In this document: positions 34,241-42,595 of the stretch, one piece after another
Numbering within the stretch: the first letter of the stretch is position 1
How the letters are laid out: the number at the start of each line of letters is the position of its first letter
NCBI GenBank assembly: GCA_017411305.1
Contig: JAFQQI010000113.1
Coordinates: 20,356 to 84,355, forward strand
Length of the DNA stretch: 64,000 bases
Origin: Lachnospiraceae bacterium
GTDB taxonomy: Bacteria > Bacillota > Clostridia > Lachnospirales > Lachnospiraceae
Direction: 5' to 3'
Notes under the pieces: model-generated
The model's input: the letters and a program-made list of their open reading frames with translations, nothing else
Database searches by the model: none
What the model was told of the DNA's origin: nothing
Made by a program: the position numbers and the translations under genes

Positions 34241-34882
34241 ATGGAACTTAGAGCAGCGCGTGACGGCGATGTGGATAATTGGAAAGAGGTCATATTAATT
34301 TACAGTTCGGCGCTCAAAATGATATCGACCAAATTGGAAGTACTGAATGATGAATTTCACCATGTACATAGATATAATCCCATTGAGCATATTAAGTCAC
34401 GGATTAAAACATCAGAGAGTATTGTAAAGAAGCTTAAGAAACACGGATATGAATCAACAATTCAGAATATGGTAGAGCATGTCAATGATATTGCGGGTAT
34501 CAGAGTGATTTGCTCATTTGCTTCCGATATTTATCAGATAGCAGAGATACTCAGCAAGCAGAGCGACATTAAAGTAATTTCTATCAAGGATTATATTACC
34601 AATCCGAAGCCCAGCGGATACAGAAGTTACCATATGCTGGTAACCGTTCCGGTTTATCTTTCGGACAGAATTGTGGATACCAAAGTCGAAATACAGATTC
34701 GAACGGTTGCTATGGATTTTTGGGCAAGCTTAGAGCATAAGATTAATTATAAGTTTGAAGGAAATGTACCGGTTTATATCAGGAATGAGCTGATAGAGTG
34801 TTCCAAGATGGTTTCTGAACTTGATAAAAGGATGCTTTCGCTGAACGAAGAAGTGCAAATGTTCAGTAAGAAGGAAGAGTAG
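34241..34882 (+). CDS. relQ: Small alarmone synthetase (RelQ/YjbM-type GTP pyrophosphokinase)
   Basis: The 213-residue single-domain enzyme makes (p)ppGpp from ATP and GDP or GTP. The synthetase motifs are present: HVNDIAGIRVICSFASDIYQ, KPSGYRSYHMLVTV and VEIQIRTVAMDFWASLEHKI, with the E-x-Q-x-R-T and nucleotide-binding Tyr-Ser-His region. There is no hydrolase, TGS or ACT domain, so it is a stand-alone synthetase. ATG 34241 is chosen with AAGGTGG 7 bases upstream; an in-frame ATG at 34208 lacks one. It is followed by an unusual multi-hairpin region. Confidence 0.92.
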   Translation: MELRAARDGDVDNWKEVILIYSSALKMISTKLEVLNDEFHHVHRYNPIEHIKSRIKTSESIVKKLKKHGYESTIQNMVEHVNDIAGIRVICSFASDIYQIAEILSKQSDIKVISIKDYITNPKPSGYRSYHMLVTVPVYLSDRIVDTKVEIQIRTVAMDFWASLEHKINYKFEGNVPVYIRNELIECSKMVSELDKRMLSLNEEVQMFSKKEE

Positions 34883-34899
34883 GGAGTGTAAAGGGATTA

Positions 34900-35046
34900 T
34901 GCTGCGGGAATCTCAGGTAACCTCGCCTGCGCAGATGCTTCGGCTCGGTCATCTGAGATTTCTATGAAAATAAAAATAAGAAAGAAAATGTCTGATTGCA
35001 AGTAAACTTGCATCATTCATTTCTTTCTTTTTTTATTCCCGCAGCA
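34900..35046 (+). other. Nested three-hairpin structure after relQ
   Basis: The 487-base gap 34883-35369 holds no gene. TGCTGCGGGAAT (34900-34911) is the exact reverse complement of ATTCCCGCAGCA (35035-35046). Between them lie an AATCTCAG/CTGAGATT stem (34909-34916/34953-34960) and a long A/T-rich terminator hairpin (34978-35030). An RNA from relQ could thus fold as a closed multi-branch unit. Confidence 0.65.
34978..35034 (+). terminator. Terminator hairpin after relQ
   Basis: AAGAAAGAAAATG pairs with CATTTCTTTCTT, with an inner TGCAAGT/ACTTGCA stem, followed by TTTTTT. Confidence 0.78.
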
Positions 35047-35125
35047 ATGCTTGGGGCCTGAAAAATGAGGAGTGCCCGAGTACATTGCTGCACCCGGGCT
35101 ATTATGAAAAAATTTATCTATATGT

Positions 35126-35204
35126 GTAATGAAAAACATTACGTAGCCAATATTTACTATAAATATAGTATAGCCTTTAAATATGAATAAACTGTGAACA
35201 CAGT
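35126..35204. promoter_or_regulatory. Three successive perfect palindromes upstream of the coiled-coil gene
   Basis: GTAATG-AAAAA-CATTAC (35126-35142), TACTATAAATATAGTA (35155-35170) and ACTGTGAACACAGT (35191-35204) are each perfect inverted repeats. They lie 80-160 bases upstream of the promoter at 35285 and do not look like terminators. Confidence 0.5.
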
Positions 35205-35284
35205 ATGAAAATATCGTTAATTATACCAAGCAAAACAAAAAAACACAGCTAAATTTGTGCAAAAGTAACAAAAAAGATAATGCG

Positions 35285-35313
35285 TTGTAAAATTTCTATA
35301 AAAGTGATAAGAT
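35285..35313 (+). promoter_or_regulatory. Promoter of the coiled-coil protein gene
   Basis: TTGTAA (35285-35290) and TAAGAT (35308-35313), 17-base spacer, 56 bases before the start codon. Confidence 0.6.
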
Positions 35314-35369
35314 AATTGAGTAAGTGCAATTATTTGAGAAAACAGATAAGATACCCGGAGGGATAAATT

Positions 35370-36053
35370 ATGGATAATTTTATGGATAAGATAGCACAGA
35401 AGCTGACTTCTCAGGATATGATCCGTGCCAATCAGGCAGCTGATGCAGCAGAATTGCAAAATTTAGAAACCCAGATGGCATTATTTAAGGAACAGATGGG
35501 AAAGTATGATGATTGCCTTCAGGAAATGCGTAAATTAAACCTGAAAAATATCGAAAGTGCCCAGGGTGTTGCCCAACTGGCAGATGAAGCAGGTGAAAAG
35601 CTGGGCAAGACCGTAGAAGAAATCGAAAGTGCATCCGTATCCAAAATCAGACAAACTTCGGATATGTCCATTGCGGGTATTAAACAGACTTCAGATGTGT
35701 CCATTGAAGGAATTAACAAGACTGTAGCGGAGAGCCTTGCGAAAATTGCGGAAATAAAAGAAAATGCAGATAATCTTGAAGCGATTACCGAAACCATGAC
35801 TGAGATGCAGGGCAAGCTGGAAGCATCCTTTAAGAGTATGGAAGACTTTTTACATACAGATAACGTGAAAGTGTATCGTAATGTGCAGGCTGCCATGATT
35901 GAGGAATTGGAGAAGCAGACAGCGGAAATAAAACTGGCACAGGAAAAGGCAGCTAAAAGTAATAAGGTGATTCTTCCTTTTGTGACGATTACCATGATTC
36001 TGTCACTGGTAAGCTTGGGAATTTCCGTTGCAAGAATTCTCGGACTGTTCTAA
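35370..36053 (+). CDS. Coiled-coil protein with C-terminal membrane anchor, unknown function
   Basis: The 227-residue protein is helical throughout with one C-terminal membrane helix (about residues 203-222, VILPFVTITMILSLVSLGIS). Residues about 88-140 are built of 11-residue repeats: ASVSKIRQTSD, MSIAGIKQTSD, VSIEGINKTVA, ESLAKIAEIKE. Such hendecads suit a right-handed or straight coiled coil. There is no signal peptide, so most of the protein should face the cytoplasm with the tail in the membrane. The start has CCGGAGGG upstream. I do not recognise a family; the layout recalls tail-anchored stalk proteins or the signalling helix of chemoreceptors without their tip. Confidence 0.75.
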   Translation: MDNFMDKIAQKLTSQDMIRANQAADAAELQNLETQMALFKEQMGKYDDCLQEMRKLNLKNIESAQGVAQLADEAGEKLGKTVEEIESASVSKIRQTSDMSIAGIKQTSDVSIEGINKTVAESLAKIAEIKENADNLEAITETMTEMQGKLEASFKSMEDFLHTDNVKVYRNVQAAMIEELEKQTAEIKLAQEKAAKSNKVILPFVTITMILSLVSLGISVARILGLF

Positions 36054-36096
36054 ATGAATGAAAACCCATTATTATTATGACAGAATGTGAGGGACT

Positions 36097-36663
36097 ATGA
36101 GTAAACAAAGTTGGAAACCGGGAAATATGCTTTATCCGCTACCGGCGGTGCTGGTAACGGTGGCTGATAAGGAAGGCAGACAAAATGTTTTTACGGTTGC
36201 ATGGACGGGAACTGTTTGCAGTGACCCTGCTATGGTCTCCATATCAGTGCGACCGGAGCGGTATTCTTATCATATGATAGAAGAAACAGGAGAATTTGTC
36301 ATTAATCTGACCACCGAAAAGCTTACCTTTGCAACGGATTATTGCGGTGTAAAGAGCGGAAGAGATGTAGATAAGTTTAAAGAGATGAAGCTGACACCAA
36401 TTCCCGCCAAGGAAGTATCTGCTCCATTACTTTTGGAAAGTCCTGTTAATATTGAATGCAAAGTGAAAGAGATTATTAAGCTGGGAACCCACGATATGTT
36501 TCTGGCGGAGGTTGTGGCGGTACATGCAGATGAAGCTTATATGGATGAAAAAGGGAAGTTTTCCCTGTCTCAGGCAAAGCCTATGGTGTATTCCCACGGA
36601 ACCTATTTTTCGCTGGGAAAAGAGCTTGGCAGCTTCGGGTACAGTGTCCGTAAGAAAAAATAA
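36097..36663 (+). CDS. Flavin reductase family protein (flavoredoxin-like)
   Basis: The 188-residue protein fits the FMN-binding split-barrel flavin reductase family. Visible features are LPAVLVTVADKEGRQNVFTV, AWTGTVCSDPAMVSISVRPE and SYHMIEETGEFVINL. Members bind FMN and reduce flavins or act as flavoredoxins in anaerobes. The start ATG has TGAGGG upstream. The gene stands alone and ends at a strong bidirectional terminator shared with dinB. Confidence 0.88.
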   Translation: MSKQSWKPGNMLYPLPAVLVTVADKEGRQNVFTVAWTGTVCSDPAMVSISVRPERYSYHMIEETGEFVINLTTEKLTFATDYCGVKSGRDVDKFKEMKLTPIPAKEVSAPLLLESPVNIECKVKEIIKLGTHDMFLAEVVAVHADEAYMDEKGKFSLSQAKPMVYSHGTYFSLGKELGSFGYSVRKKK

Positions 36664-36681
36664 AATCTAAAAGAGAATTAC

Positions 36682-36722
36682 AAAGCCATGCAAGGGAGTT
36701 TTGCTTCCTGCATGGCTTTTTT
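36682..36722. terminator. Bidirectional terminator between flavin reductase gene and dinB
   Basis: AAAGCCATGCA (36682-36692) pairs perfectly with TGCATGGCTTT (36709-36719), followed by a T tract on plus and preceded by A residues for the minus strand. Confidence 0.88.
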
Positions 36723-36728
36723 ATCGGA

Positions 36729-37994
36729 CTAATGTTTGTGAGGCTTGTTTTCCTTTAACAGACTGCCGCGGATAATGGCGTTTTCTCCGTACTTACGCCG
36801 GATATCGTCAAGGGATTTGTCAAGTGCGGCTAACTTCTGCCGGGATAAGGAAGGACCTGTCTGCTCACGGTGGTTTACAGATTGGTCTTCTGAAGCTGAC
36901 ATTACCGGTAAATCAAAAAGACTCATTTGGAAAGGCTCGGAGGAACTGCATAATTTGGAAGTGCGTAGTCCCAAAAGCCTGATGGGAGAACCGTCCCAAA
37001 GGTCATCGAACAGGCTGCAGGCAGTTTGGTAGAGAAATTGGGTAGTATCGGATGGTATATCTAAAGTGGTCTGGTGAGAAACGCTCCGAAAACTGCTGTA
37101 TTTAATTTCCACACTGACCATGCCGGCAAGCTGGTCTGCTTCACGAAGGCGCTTGCCTACGGACTCTGCAAGCCATAAGAGGGTTTTGCAGGCTTCTTCG
37201 CGAAGTGTTACATCCTTGGAAAGCGTGGTAGAGTTGCCGATTCCCTTTACCTCTGCAGGAAGTGATGCTACAGTGGAGGAATCGATACCGTTGGCATATT
37301 CCCAAAGAGTAATGCCGTGGCTTTTCAGGTGGGCAGAGAGAATATCGCAATCTGCATTTGCTAAATCGCCGATGGTTTTAATTTCCAGCTTATTCAGTGT
37401 TTGCACACTGGATTTGCCGCACATAAATAAGGAGGAGACGGGAAGGGGCCATAGCTTTTCTTTGATTTCGTAGGAATAAAGGGTATGTACTTTGTCCGGC
37501 TTTTGGAAGTCAGAAGCCATTTTTGCCAGGGTTTTGCGGTCAGAGATGCCGATGTTTACGGTAAACCCAAAACGCTCCTTTACCTGCTGCCTGATAAAGT
37601 GGGCAGCCTCTGTAGGTGTTTGGTACAGATGGGAAATGGGAGTATAATCCATGTAACATTCATCAACGCTAACCTGCTCAATATCAGGGCAGATTTGTGA
37701 TAAATAATTCATCAGTTCGTGACTTCTTTGCTGATACAGATTGTGGTCAGGTGCTTCGATGGTAAGACCGGGGCATTTGCGCATGGCATTGACAATCGGC
37801 TCTCCGGTAACGATGCCGTATTTTTTTGCGGGAACGGATTTGGCCAGAACAATACCGTGCCGCTTTTCAATATCACCGCCGATAACGGAAGGGATTTCAC
37901 GAAGGTCTGTTTCGGCTCCTTTTTCAAGAAGAGACAAAGCGCTCCAGCTAAGGTATGCGGAATTTACGTCAATATGAAAAATAATCTGTTCCAT
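36729..37994 (-). CDS. dinB: Y-family DNA polymerase IV
   Basis: The 421-residue enzyme is a translesion DNA polymerase. The first metal-binding Asp is in FHIDVNSAYLSW (usual form HxDxDxFF; the second Asp is Asn here) and the second catalytic pair in VSVDECYMDYT. A helix-hairpin-helix and little-finger domain follow (NKLEIKTIGDLANADCDIL and later). The catalytic D and DE pair are all kept, so activity is expected despite the unusual first motif. The C-terminal tail does not carry an obvious clamp-binding motif except possibly QMSLF. It lacks a neighbouring LexA box that I could identify. Confidence 0.88.
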   Translation of the reverse strand: MEQIIFHIDVNSAYLSWSALSLLEKGAETDLREIPSVIGGDIEKRHGIVLAKSVPAKKYGIVTGEPIVNAMRKCPGLTIEAPDHNLYQQRSHELMNYLSQICPDIEQVSVDECYMDYTPISHLYQTPTEAAHFIRQQVKERFGFTVNIGISDRKTLAKMASDFQKPDKVHTLYSYEIKEKLWPLPVSSLFMCGKSSVQTLNKLEIKTIGDLANADCDILSAHLKSHGITLWEYANGIDSSTVASLPAEVKGIGNSTTLSKDVTLREEACKTLLWLAESVGKRLREADQLAGMVSVEIKYSSFRSVSHQTTLDIPSDTTQFLYQTACSLFDDLWDGSPIRLLGLRTSKLCSSSEPFQMSLFDLPVMSASEDQSVNHREQTGPSLSRQKLAALDKSLDDIRRKYGENAIIRGSLLKENKPHKH

Positions 37995-38105
37995 AGCTTC
38001 TCCTTTTACAATTATCTATAATGTAGTTTAACAAAAAAGTGGGATTGTCAGCAATAGGAAAAGAACAGACTCTTTACAAGAAAATCATTTGCTGTTAGAA
38101 TGTGA

Positions 38106-38134
38106 TTGTTACGAAAATGTTACAAAAGTATAAG
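38106..38134 (+). promoter_or_regulatory. Promoter of the LysM-G5-M23 gene
   Basis: TTGTTA (38106-38111) and TATAAG (38129-38134), 17-base spacer. Transcription would start near 38141, only about 10 bases before ATG 38151. Confidence 0.5.
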
Positions 38135-38150
38135 GCATGGTTTATTTAAG

Positions 38151-39728
38151 ATGAAATTTATATCTTGTTATTATAAAAGATTAAGAGTCAGAAGGATGAA
38201 AATAGCAGTTCTGGCAATACTTGTCAGTATCTTTTTTCTTCCTTCCTATATAGCTTTTGAAAGCACCGGAGATAATATGTTTACGGTGCTTTTAAATGGT
38301 GTAAGAGTAGGTACGGTAGAGTCACCGGAGCTTGCAGAAACATATGTAAAGGAAGCAAGAAGACAAATTGCCTCCGACAGTGAAGAACTGGTACTGGTTG
38401 AACCGGAGCTGGAGGTACAGGGACAGGAAGTAATCTGGGGAAAGGTGGATAATTCGGAAAAGGTTATTTCCAATATGGCAATGGTTTTGGCAGATAATGT
38501 CAGAGAAACAATGAACCGGTCCTATGTTGTTAAGATAGGGGATTTCATGGTGAATCTGGAAAACGAAGAAGAAGTTCTTGCATTATTACAGGCAGCCATA
38601 GATAAATATGATTCAGAAGGAAAGTATACGGTAGAACTTAATCTGGATCCTACCCGTGAATTATCTGTTTTGAGTACTAAATTAATTACAGATGAAGAGG
38701 CAGAGGAGCAGGTTTTAGAAGCTGTTGCTGTCAGTGCCGGACTGGATGCGGAAATTGATGAGCTGTTTGAAGGAGTAAAGCCGGCCGGAGATCCTGATTT
38801 CGAAGATTTTGACCTGGGATTAATTTCCATGGATTTCGGAGATACTATCGAGGTGGTAGAGGCATATCTCGGTGTGGAAGAATTAACGGATTTGGATAAG
38901 GCGATTGAAGCAATTACCAAGGAGCAGGAAAAGAATGAGGTCTATGAGGTAAAAGCCGGTGATACCTTATCAGAAATTGCCATCACAACAAACATACCTC
39001 TTGACAGACTGATTGAGATGAATGATTCCTTGGAGGATGAGCGGTCTATGATCCGTCCCGGTGATGAACTGATTATTACAGTGCCGGAACCGGAGCTTAC
39101 TGTGCTTCGACAGGAAGAGTTGTATTATGAAGAGGATTATGAGGCGGATATTATTTATGTTGATAATGATGAATGGTATACGACGCAAACCAAAACTCTG
39201 CAAGAGCCTTCTGCCGGACACAGAAAGGTAATTGCAGTGGTTTCTTACGAAAATGATAAAAAAGTAGGAACGGAAATTATCAAGGAAGAAATTACCTATG
39301 AAGCAGTTCCTAAGATTATGGAGAGGGGTACCAAGATACCGCCTACCTATATCAAACCGATTTCCGGCGGACGTTTAAGCTCAAGCTTCGGACGCAGAAG
39401 CGCGCCGAAGAAGGGGGCAAGTACCTATCATAAGGGCGTTGACTGGGCAACACCTACGGGAACAGCAGTAGTGGCATCCTCCGGTGGTACGGTTGCCAGA
39501 GCAGGCTGGGGTAGCGGCTATGGCTATGTTGTTTATATCAACCATCCCGATGGCAGACAGACCAGATACGGTCACTTAAGTAAGGTGCTGGTATCTGCGG
39601 GACAAACGGTATCCCAGGGGCAGAAAATTGCACTCAGCGGAAATACGGGTGTCAGTACAGGACCACATTTGCACTTTGAAATTCTGATTAACGGCAAGGC
39701 AGTAGACCCTTATCAGTATATGAACTGA
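38151..39728 (+). CDS. Cell-surface M23 peptidase with LysM and G5 domains
   Basis: The 525-residue protein has a basic N terminus and a signal anchor (about residues 17-35), then a 220-residue extracellular region, a LysM domain (about 262-310, EVKAGDTLSEIAITTNIPLD), a G5 domain (about 330-400) and an M23 metallopeptidase domain (about 405-525). The zinc ligands are in YHKGVDWA and GPHLHFEI, so it should cut peptidoglycan peptide cross-links. The start is uncertain: ATG 38151 has no clear ribosome binding site and the next in-frame ATG 38196 has one that is too close. Likely role in wall remodelling in growth or sporulation. Confidence 0.88.
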   Translation: MKFISCYYKRLRVRRMKIAVLAILVSIFFLPSYIAFESTGDNMFTVLLNGVRVGTVESPELAETYVKEARRQIASDSEELVLVEPELEVQGQEVIWGKVDNSEKVISNMAMVLADNVRETMNRSYVVKIGDFMVNLENEEEVLALLQAAIDKYDSEGKYTVELNLDPTRELSVLSTKLITDEEAEEQVLEAVAVSAGLDAEIDELFEGVKPAGDPDFEDFDLGLISMDFGDTIEVVEAYLGVEELTDLDKAIEAITKEQEKNEVYEVKAGDTLSEIAITTNIPLDRLIEMNDSLEDERSMIRPGDELIITVPEPELTVLRQEELYYEEDYEADIIYVDNDEWYTTQTKTLQEPSAGHRKVIAVVSYENDKKVGTEIIKEEITYEAVPKIMERGTKIPPTYIKPISGGRLSSSFGRRSAPKKGASTYHKGVDWATPTGTAVVASSGGTVARAGWGSGYGYVVYINHPDGRQTRYGHLSKVLVSAGQTVSQGQKIALSGNTGVSTGPHLHFEILINGKAVDPYQYMN

Positions 39729-39737
39729 TGTTTGGCA

Positions 39738-39765
39738 TTTACAAATGATTAGAATATGCTATACT
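39738..39765 (+). promoter_or_regulatory. Promoter of murA
   Basis: TTTACA (39738-39743) and TATACT (39760-39765), 16-base spacer, just after the M23 gene. Confidence 0.65.
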
Positions 39766-39827
39766 AAAATAGTATGTTTATGAATTTTTGCAAATAGAAC
39801 AGTTGATGATAGATATAGAGGTATACT

Positions 39828-41120
39828 ATGGAACAGTATGCAATCAGAGGCGGGAATCCGCTGGTTGGTGAAGTGGAAATAGGCGGCGCCAAAAATGCAG
39901 CACTTGGTATTTTGGCAGCGGCAGTAATGACGGAAGAGACCGTTACAATAGAAAATGTGCCGGATTTACGTGATACGGCAGCTATGCTTCAGGCAATGGA
40001 AAGCATAGGAATCAGAGTAGAACGTATTGACAGACACACAGTTAAGATTACAGCCAAATCCATTCAGGATTTAGTGATAGAAGAAGACAGTATCAAAAAA
40101 ATCAGAGCATCCTATTACTTCTTGGGAGCACTCCTTGGTAAATATCGCAGAGCTGAGGTGGCACTTCCCGGCGGATGCAATATCGGACTTCGTCCCATTG
40201 ACCAGCACATTAAGGGCTTTAGGGCATTGGGCGCAGAGGTAAAAATTGAACGCGGTCTTGTCATTGCCCGGGCACAGCAGCTTAAAGGAACACATATTTA
40301 TCTTGATGTTGTTTCGGTAGGAGCTACCATTAATGTTATGATGGCTGCTGTCATGGCAGAAGGACAGACCATTATTGAGAATGCAGCGAAAGAACCGCAT
40401 ATCGTAGATGTTGCCAACTTTTTAAACAGTATGGGTGCTAATATTAAGGGCGCAGGTACTGATGTTATCAGAATTAAAGGAGTATCCGGTCTTCACGGAA
40501 CAGAATATGCGATTATTCCCGATCAGATTGAGGCAGGTACCTTTATGTTTGCGGCAGCAGTAACGAAAGGCGATGTTACGGTTAAGAATGTAATTCCCAA
40601 GCATTTGGAATCTATCAGTGCCAAGCTGATGGAAATCGGATGTGAGGTAGAAGAGTCTGATGATGCTGTGCGTGTAGTAGCAGCCAAGCCTTTGACCCAT
40701 ACTCATGTAAAGACATTGCCATATCCCGGTTTCCCCACGGATATGCAGCCGCAGATTACGGTGGCATTGGGACTTTCCAAGGGGACAAGCATTGTTACCG
40801 AGAGTATTTTTGAAAACAGATTTAAGTATGTTGATGAATTGACCAGAATGGGTGCCAATATCAAGGTAGAAGGAAATACAGCTATTATTGACGGTGTTTC
40901 CCAATATACCGGTGCCAGTATTACGGCGCCTGATCTTAGAGCCGGTGCAGCCCTTGTGACGGCAGCATTGGCAGCGGAAGGAATTTCAACCATTGATGAT
41001 ATTAAATTCATTGAAAGAGGTTACGAAGATTTCCCGCAGAAGCTTCAGAGTCTGGGTGCACAGATAGAGAAAGTCAGTACGGAAAGAGAACTGCAGAAGT
41101 TTAAATTAAAGATAGGATAA
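39828..41120 (+). CDS. murA: UDP-N-acetylglucosamine 1-carboxyvinyltransferase
   Basis: The 430-residue enzyme carries out the first committed step of peptidoglycan synthesis, adding enolpyruvate from PEP to UDP-GlcNAc. The active-site cysteine is in LPGGCNIGLRPIDQHIKGF, so it should be sensitive to fosfomycin. Other family motifs are GGAKNAALGILAAAVMTEET and FPTDMQPQ. Length is normal. AGAGGT lies before the ATG. It has its own promoter and a bidirectional terminator, facing the HD-GYP gene. Confidence 0.95.
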   Translation: MEQYAIRGGNPLVGEVEIGGAKNAALGILAAAVMTEETVTIENVPDLRDTAAMLQAMESIGIRVERIDRHTVKITAKSIQDLVIEEDSIKKIRASYYFLGALLGKYRRAEVALPGGCNIGLRPIDQHIKGFRALGAEVKIERGLVIARAQQLKGTHIYLDVVSVGATINVMMAAVMAEGQTIIENAAKEPHIVDVANFLNSMGANIKGAGTDVIRIKGVSGLHGTEYAIIPDQIEAGTFMFAAAVTKGDVTVKNVIPKHLESISAKLMEIGCEVEESDDAVRVVAAKPLTHTHVKTLPYPGFPTDMQPQITVALGLSKGTSIVTESIFENRFKYVDELTRMGANIKVEGNTAIIDGVSQYTGASITAPDLRAGAALVTAALAAEGISTIDDIKFIERGYEDFPQKLQSLGAQIEKVSTERELQKFKLKIG

Positions 41121-41126
41121 AGATAA

Positions 41127-41155
41127 AAGCCGTTCGCAAGTGAACGGCTTTTTTG
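41127..41155. terminator. Bidirectional terminator between murA and the HD-GYP gene
   Basis: AAAAGCCGTTC (41127-41137) pairs perfectly with GAACGGCTTTT (41143-41153) with the loop GCAAGT-like; T run on plus and A run for minus. Confidence 0.9.
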
Positions 41156-41180
41156 TATGTACAGTAATGTCTGTTGTTTG

Positions 41181-42254
41181 CTAAATAAGGTCTTCAATAT
41201 ACAGCTCCGGATGTTGGCTTAAGTCAATAAAACCGTGCTCCGTCTGAATGGTAGGCGAAGATAAATGCTCTTTATTAATATAAACAATCTTGCCGGTGAC
41301 ACCATTATTTAATCGGACGGAATTCAGAAGATAAGTATTTACTACATTCTCAAGGAAAGTCAGGATAAAACGGGTATCGTATTTTTGAAGTCCTTCACTT
41401 TCAAAAAGAGCGATGGCCTTAAACGGGCACAAAGGACCGCGATAGATGCGGGCAGATGTCATGGCGTCATAAACATCAGCAATAGCAACCATCTTGGCAT
41501 AAGGGTCTATTTTGTCACCACTGATTCCGAAAGGATAGCCGCTGCCGTCACATCTTTCATGGTGCATCAACACGGCATTACGGATAGAATTTGTTAACGC
41601 GGAATTTTCTATCATGCGATAGCCTTCCTGAGGATGCCTTTTCACAATGGTATATTCCTGCTCGGTAAGCTTGCCCGGCTTTTTGATGATGCTGTCGGGA
41701 ATCTTTGTTTTACCGATGTCGTGTAATAACCCGCTGATGGTAACAGTTCTGATTTCTTCTTCGCTTAGACGAAGCCATCTTGCAAAAACATTACAAATGA
41801 GTGCAACATTCATACAATGGATGTAAGTGGCATCATCATATTGGCGCATGCTGTGAAGCATATCAAATACATTTGGGGTTGTCCAAGTAGGGTCCAAAAT
41901 GTTTAAGGTGTGATTCATCAGTTTATCAACATCCAGCGGGGCCCCTTTTTCAATGACATCATTAATGACATTTTTGAAGGTATCTACATCATGCTCAAAT
42001 TCTTTCTTGAATTGGATAAATTCAGGACTTTGTCTTATCTTCTCGGCATAAGTAGGCTCATAGTCGGATGAGTTACCCAGTTCGGCGGATTCCTCCTCCA
42101 CACGTACCGAAAGAATGGAATAAAAAGCAAGCTTCGTAATGGTCTTATCTGTCAGGATAAGCCCTTTAGGAAGAATCAGCTGATTGTTGTAGTTAAGGAC
42201 ATCCTCGGCAGTAATCATGCCGGGAAGCAAATCAGAAGTTTTTATTCGTTTCAT
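41181..42254 (-). CDS. HD-GYP domain cyclic di-GMP phosphodiesterase
   Basis: The 357-residue protein has an N-terminal region of about 120 residues of unknown type, then an HD-GYP domain. The metal-binding HD is in GLLHDIGKTKIPDSIIKKPG, and HHERCDGSGYPFGISGDKI carries the defining GYP; IADVYDAMTSARIYRGP follows. It should cleave cyclic di-GMP to GMP. It has no membrane segment or receiver domain. It is transcribed from a strong promoter that is divergent from the SAM riboswitch-metK unit. With the GGDEF protein at 6901 it forms the making/breaking pair for cyclic di-GMP in this window. Confidence 0.9.
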   Translation of the reverse strand: MKRIKTSDLLPGMITAEDVLNYNNQLILPKGLILTDKTITKLAFYSILSVRVEEESAELGNSSDYEPTYAEKIRQSPEFIQFKKEFEHDVDTFKNVINDVIEKGAPLDVDKLMNHTLNILDPTWTTPNVFDMLHSMRQYDDATYIHCMNVALICNVFARWLRLSEEEIRTVTISGLLHDIGKTKIPDSIIKKPGKLTEQEYTIVKRHPQEGYRMIENSALTNSIRNAVLMHHERCDGSGYPFGISGDKIDPYAKMVAIADVYDAMTSARIYRGPLCPFKAIALFESEGLQKYDTRFILTFLENVVNTYLLNSVRLNNGVTGKIVYINKEHLSSPTIQTEHGFIDLSQHPELYIEDLI

Positions 42255-42298
42255 AAAAGCTCCAGTGGTATTATTTTAGGCTATAAATAGATAAATAA

Positions 42299-42327
42299 AT
42301 TATAAAATTTATGGGTAATATTGTCAA
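42299..42327 (-). promoter_or_regulatory. Promoter of the HD-GYP gene (minus strand)
   Basis: On the minus strand, perfect TTGACA (42327-42322) and perfect TATAAT (42304-42299) are 17 bases apart, 45 bases before the start. Confidence 0.82.
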
Positions 42328-42342
42328 TCTTTAATAAGGATA

Positions 42343-42371
42343 TTGACAAATCCCCTTTTGTGGTGTAGCCT
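42343..42371 (+). promoter_or_regulatory. Probable promoter of the riboswitch-metK unit
   Basis: A perfect TTGACA (42343-42348) has only a poor -10 (TAGCCT, 42366-42371) at 17 bases. It lies 34 bases before the riboswitch and back to back with the HD-GYP promoter. Confidence 0.5.
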
Positions 42372-42404
42372 ATCTACAGATAGGAAAATTCCATATTGTG
42401 AAAT

Positions 42405-42518
42405 CTCTTATTCAGAGTGGTGGAGGTACATAGGACCTATGAAGCCACGGCAACCCCGCAAGCGGAAGGTGCCTGCCTGAGCGAGTAATAACCAAATTGG
42501 TTAATCGAACAATAAGAG
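42405..42518 (+). ncRNA. SAM-I riboswitch (S-box)
   Basis: The closing helix P1 is CTCTTATT (42405-42412) with AATAAGAG (42511-42518). Inside are the conserved S-box elements: AGAGTGGTGGAGG then GAAGCCACGGCAACC, GCAAGCGGAAGGTGCC and CCTGAGCGA. It binds S-adenosylmethionine and lowers expression of metK, which makes it. A terminator hairpin follows at 42541. Confidence 0.95.
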
Positions 42519-42540
42519 GATTTGATTATCGACAGTCGGT

Positions 42541-42577
42541 CCGCTTATGTAAGATGCATAGGTGGATATTTTTTTAC
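42541..42577 (+). terminator. Riboswitch-controlled terminator before metK
   Basis: CCGCTTATG (42541-42549) pairs with CATAGGTGG (42557-42565) using two wobbles, followed by ATATTTTTTT. Confidence 0.7.
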
Positions 42578-42595
42578 AAGAAAAGGAGAAAAAAG

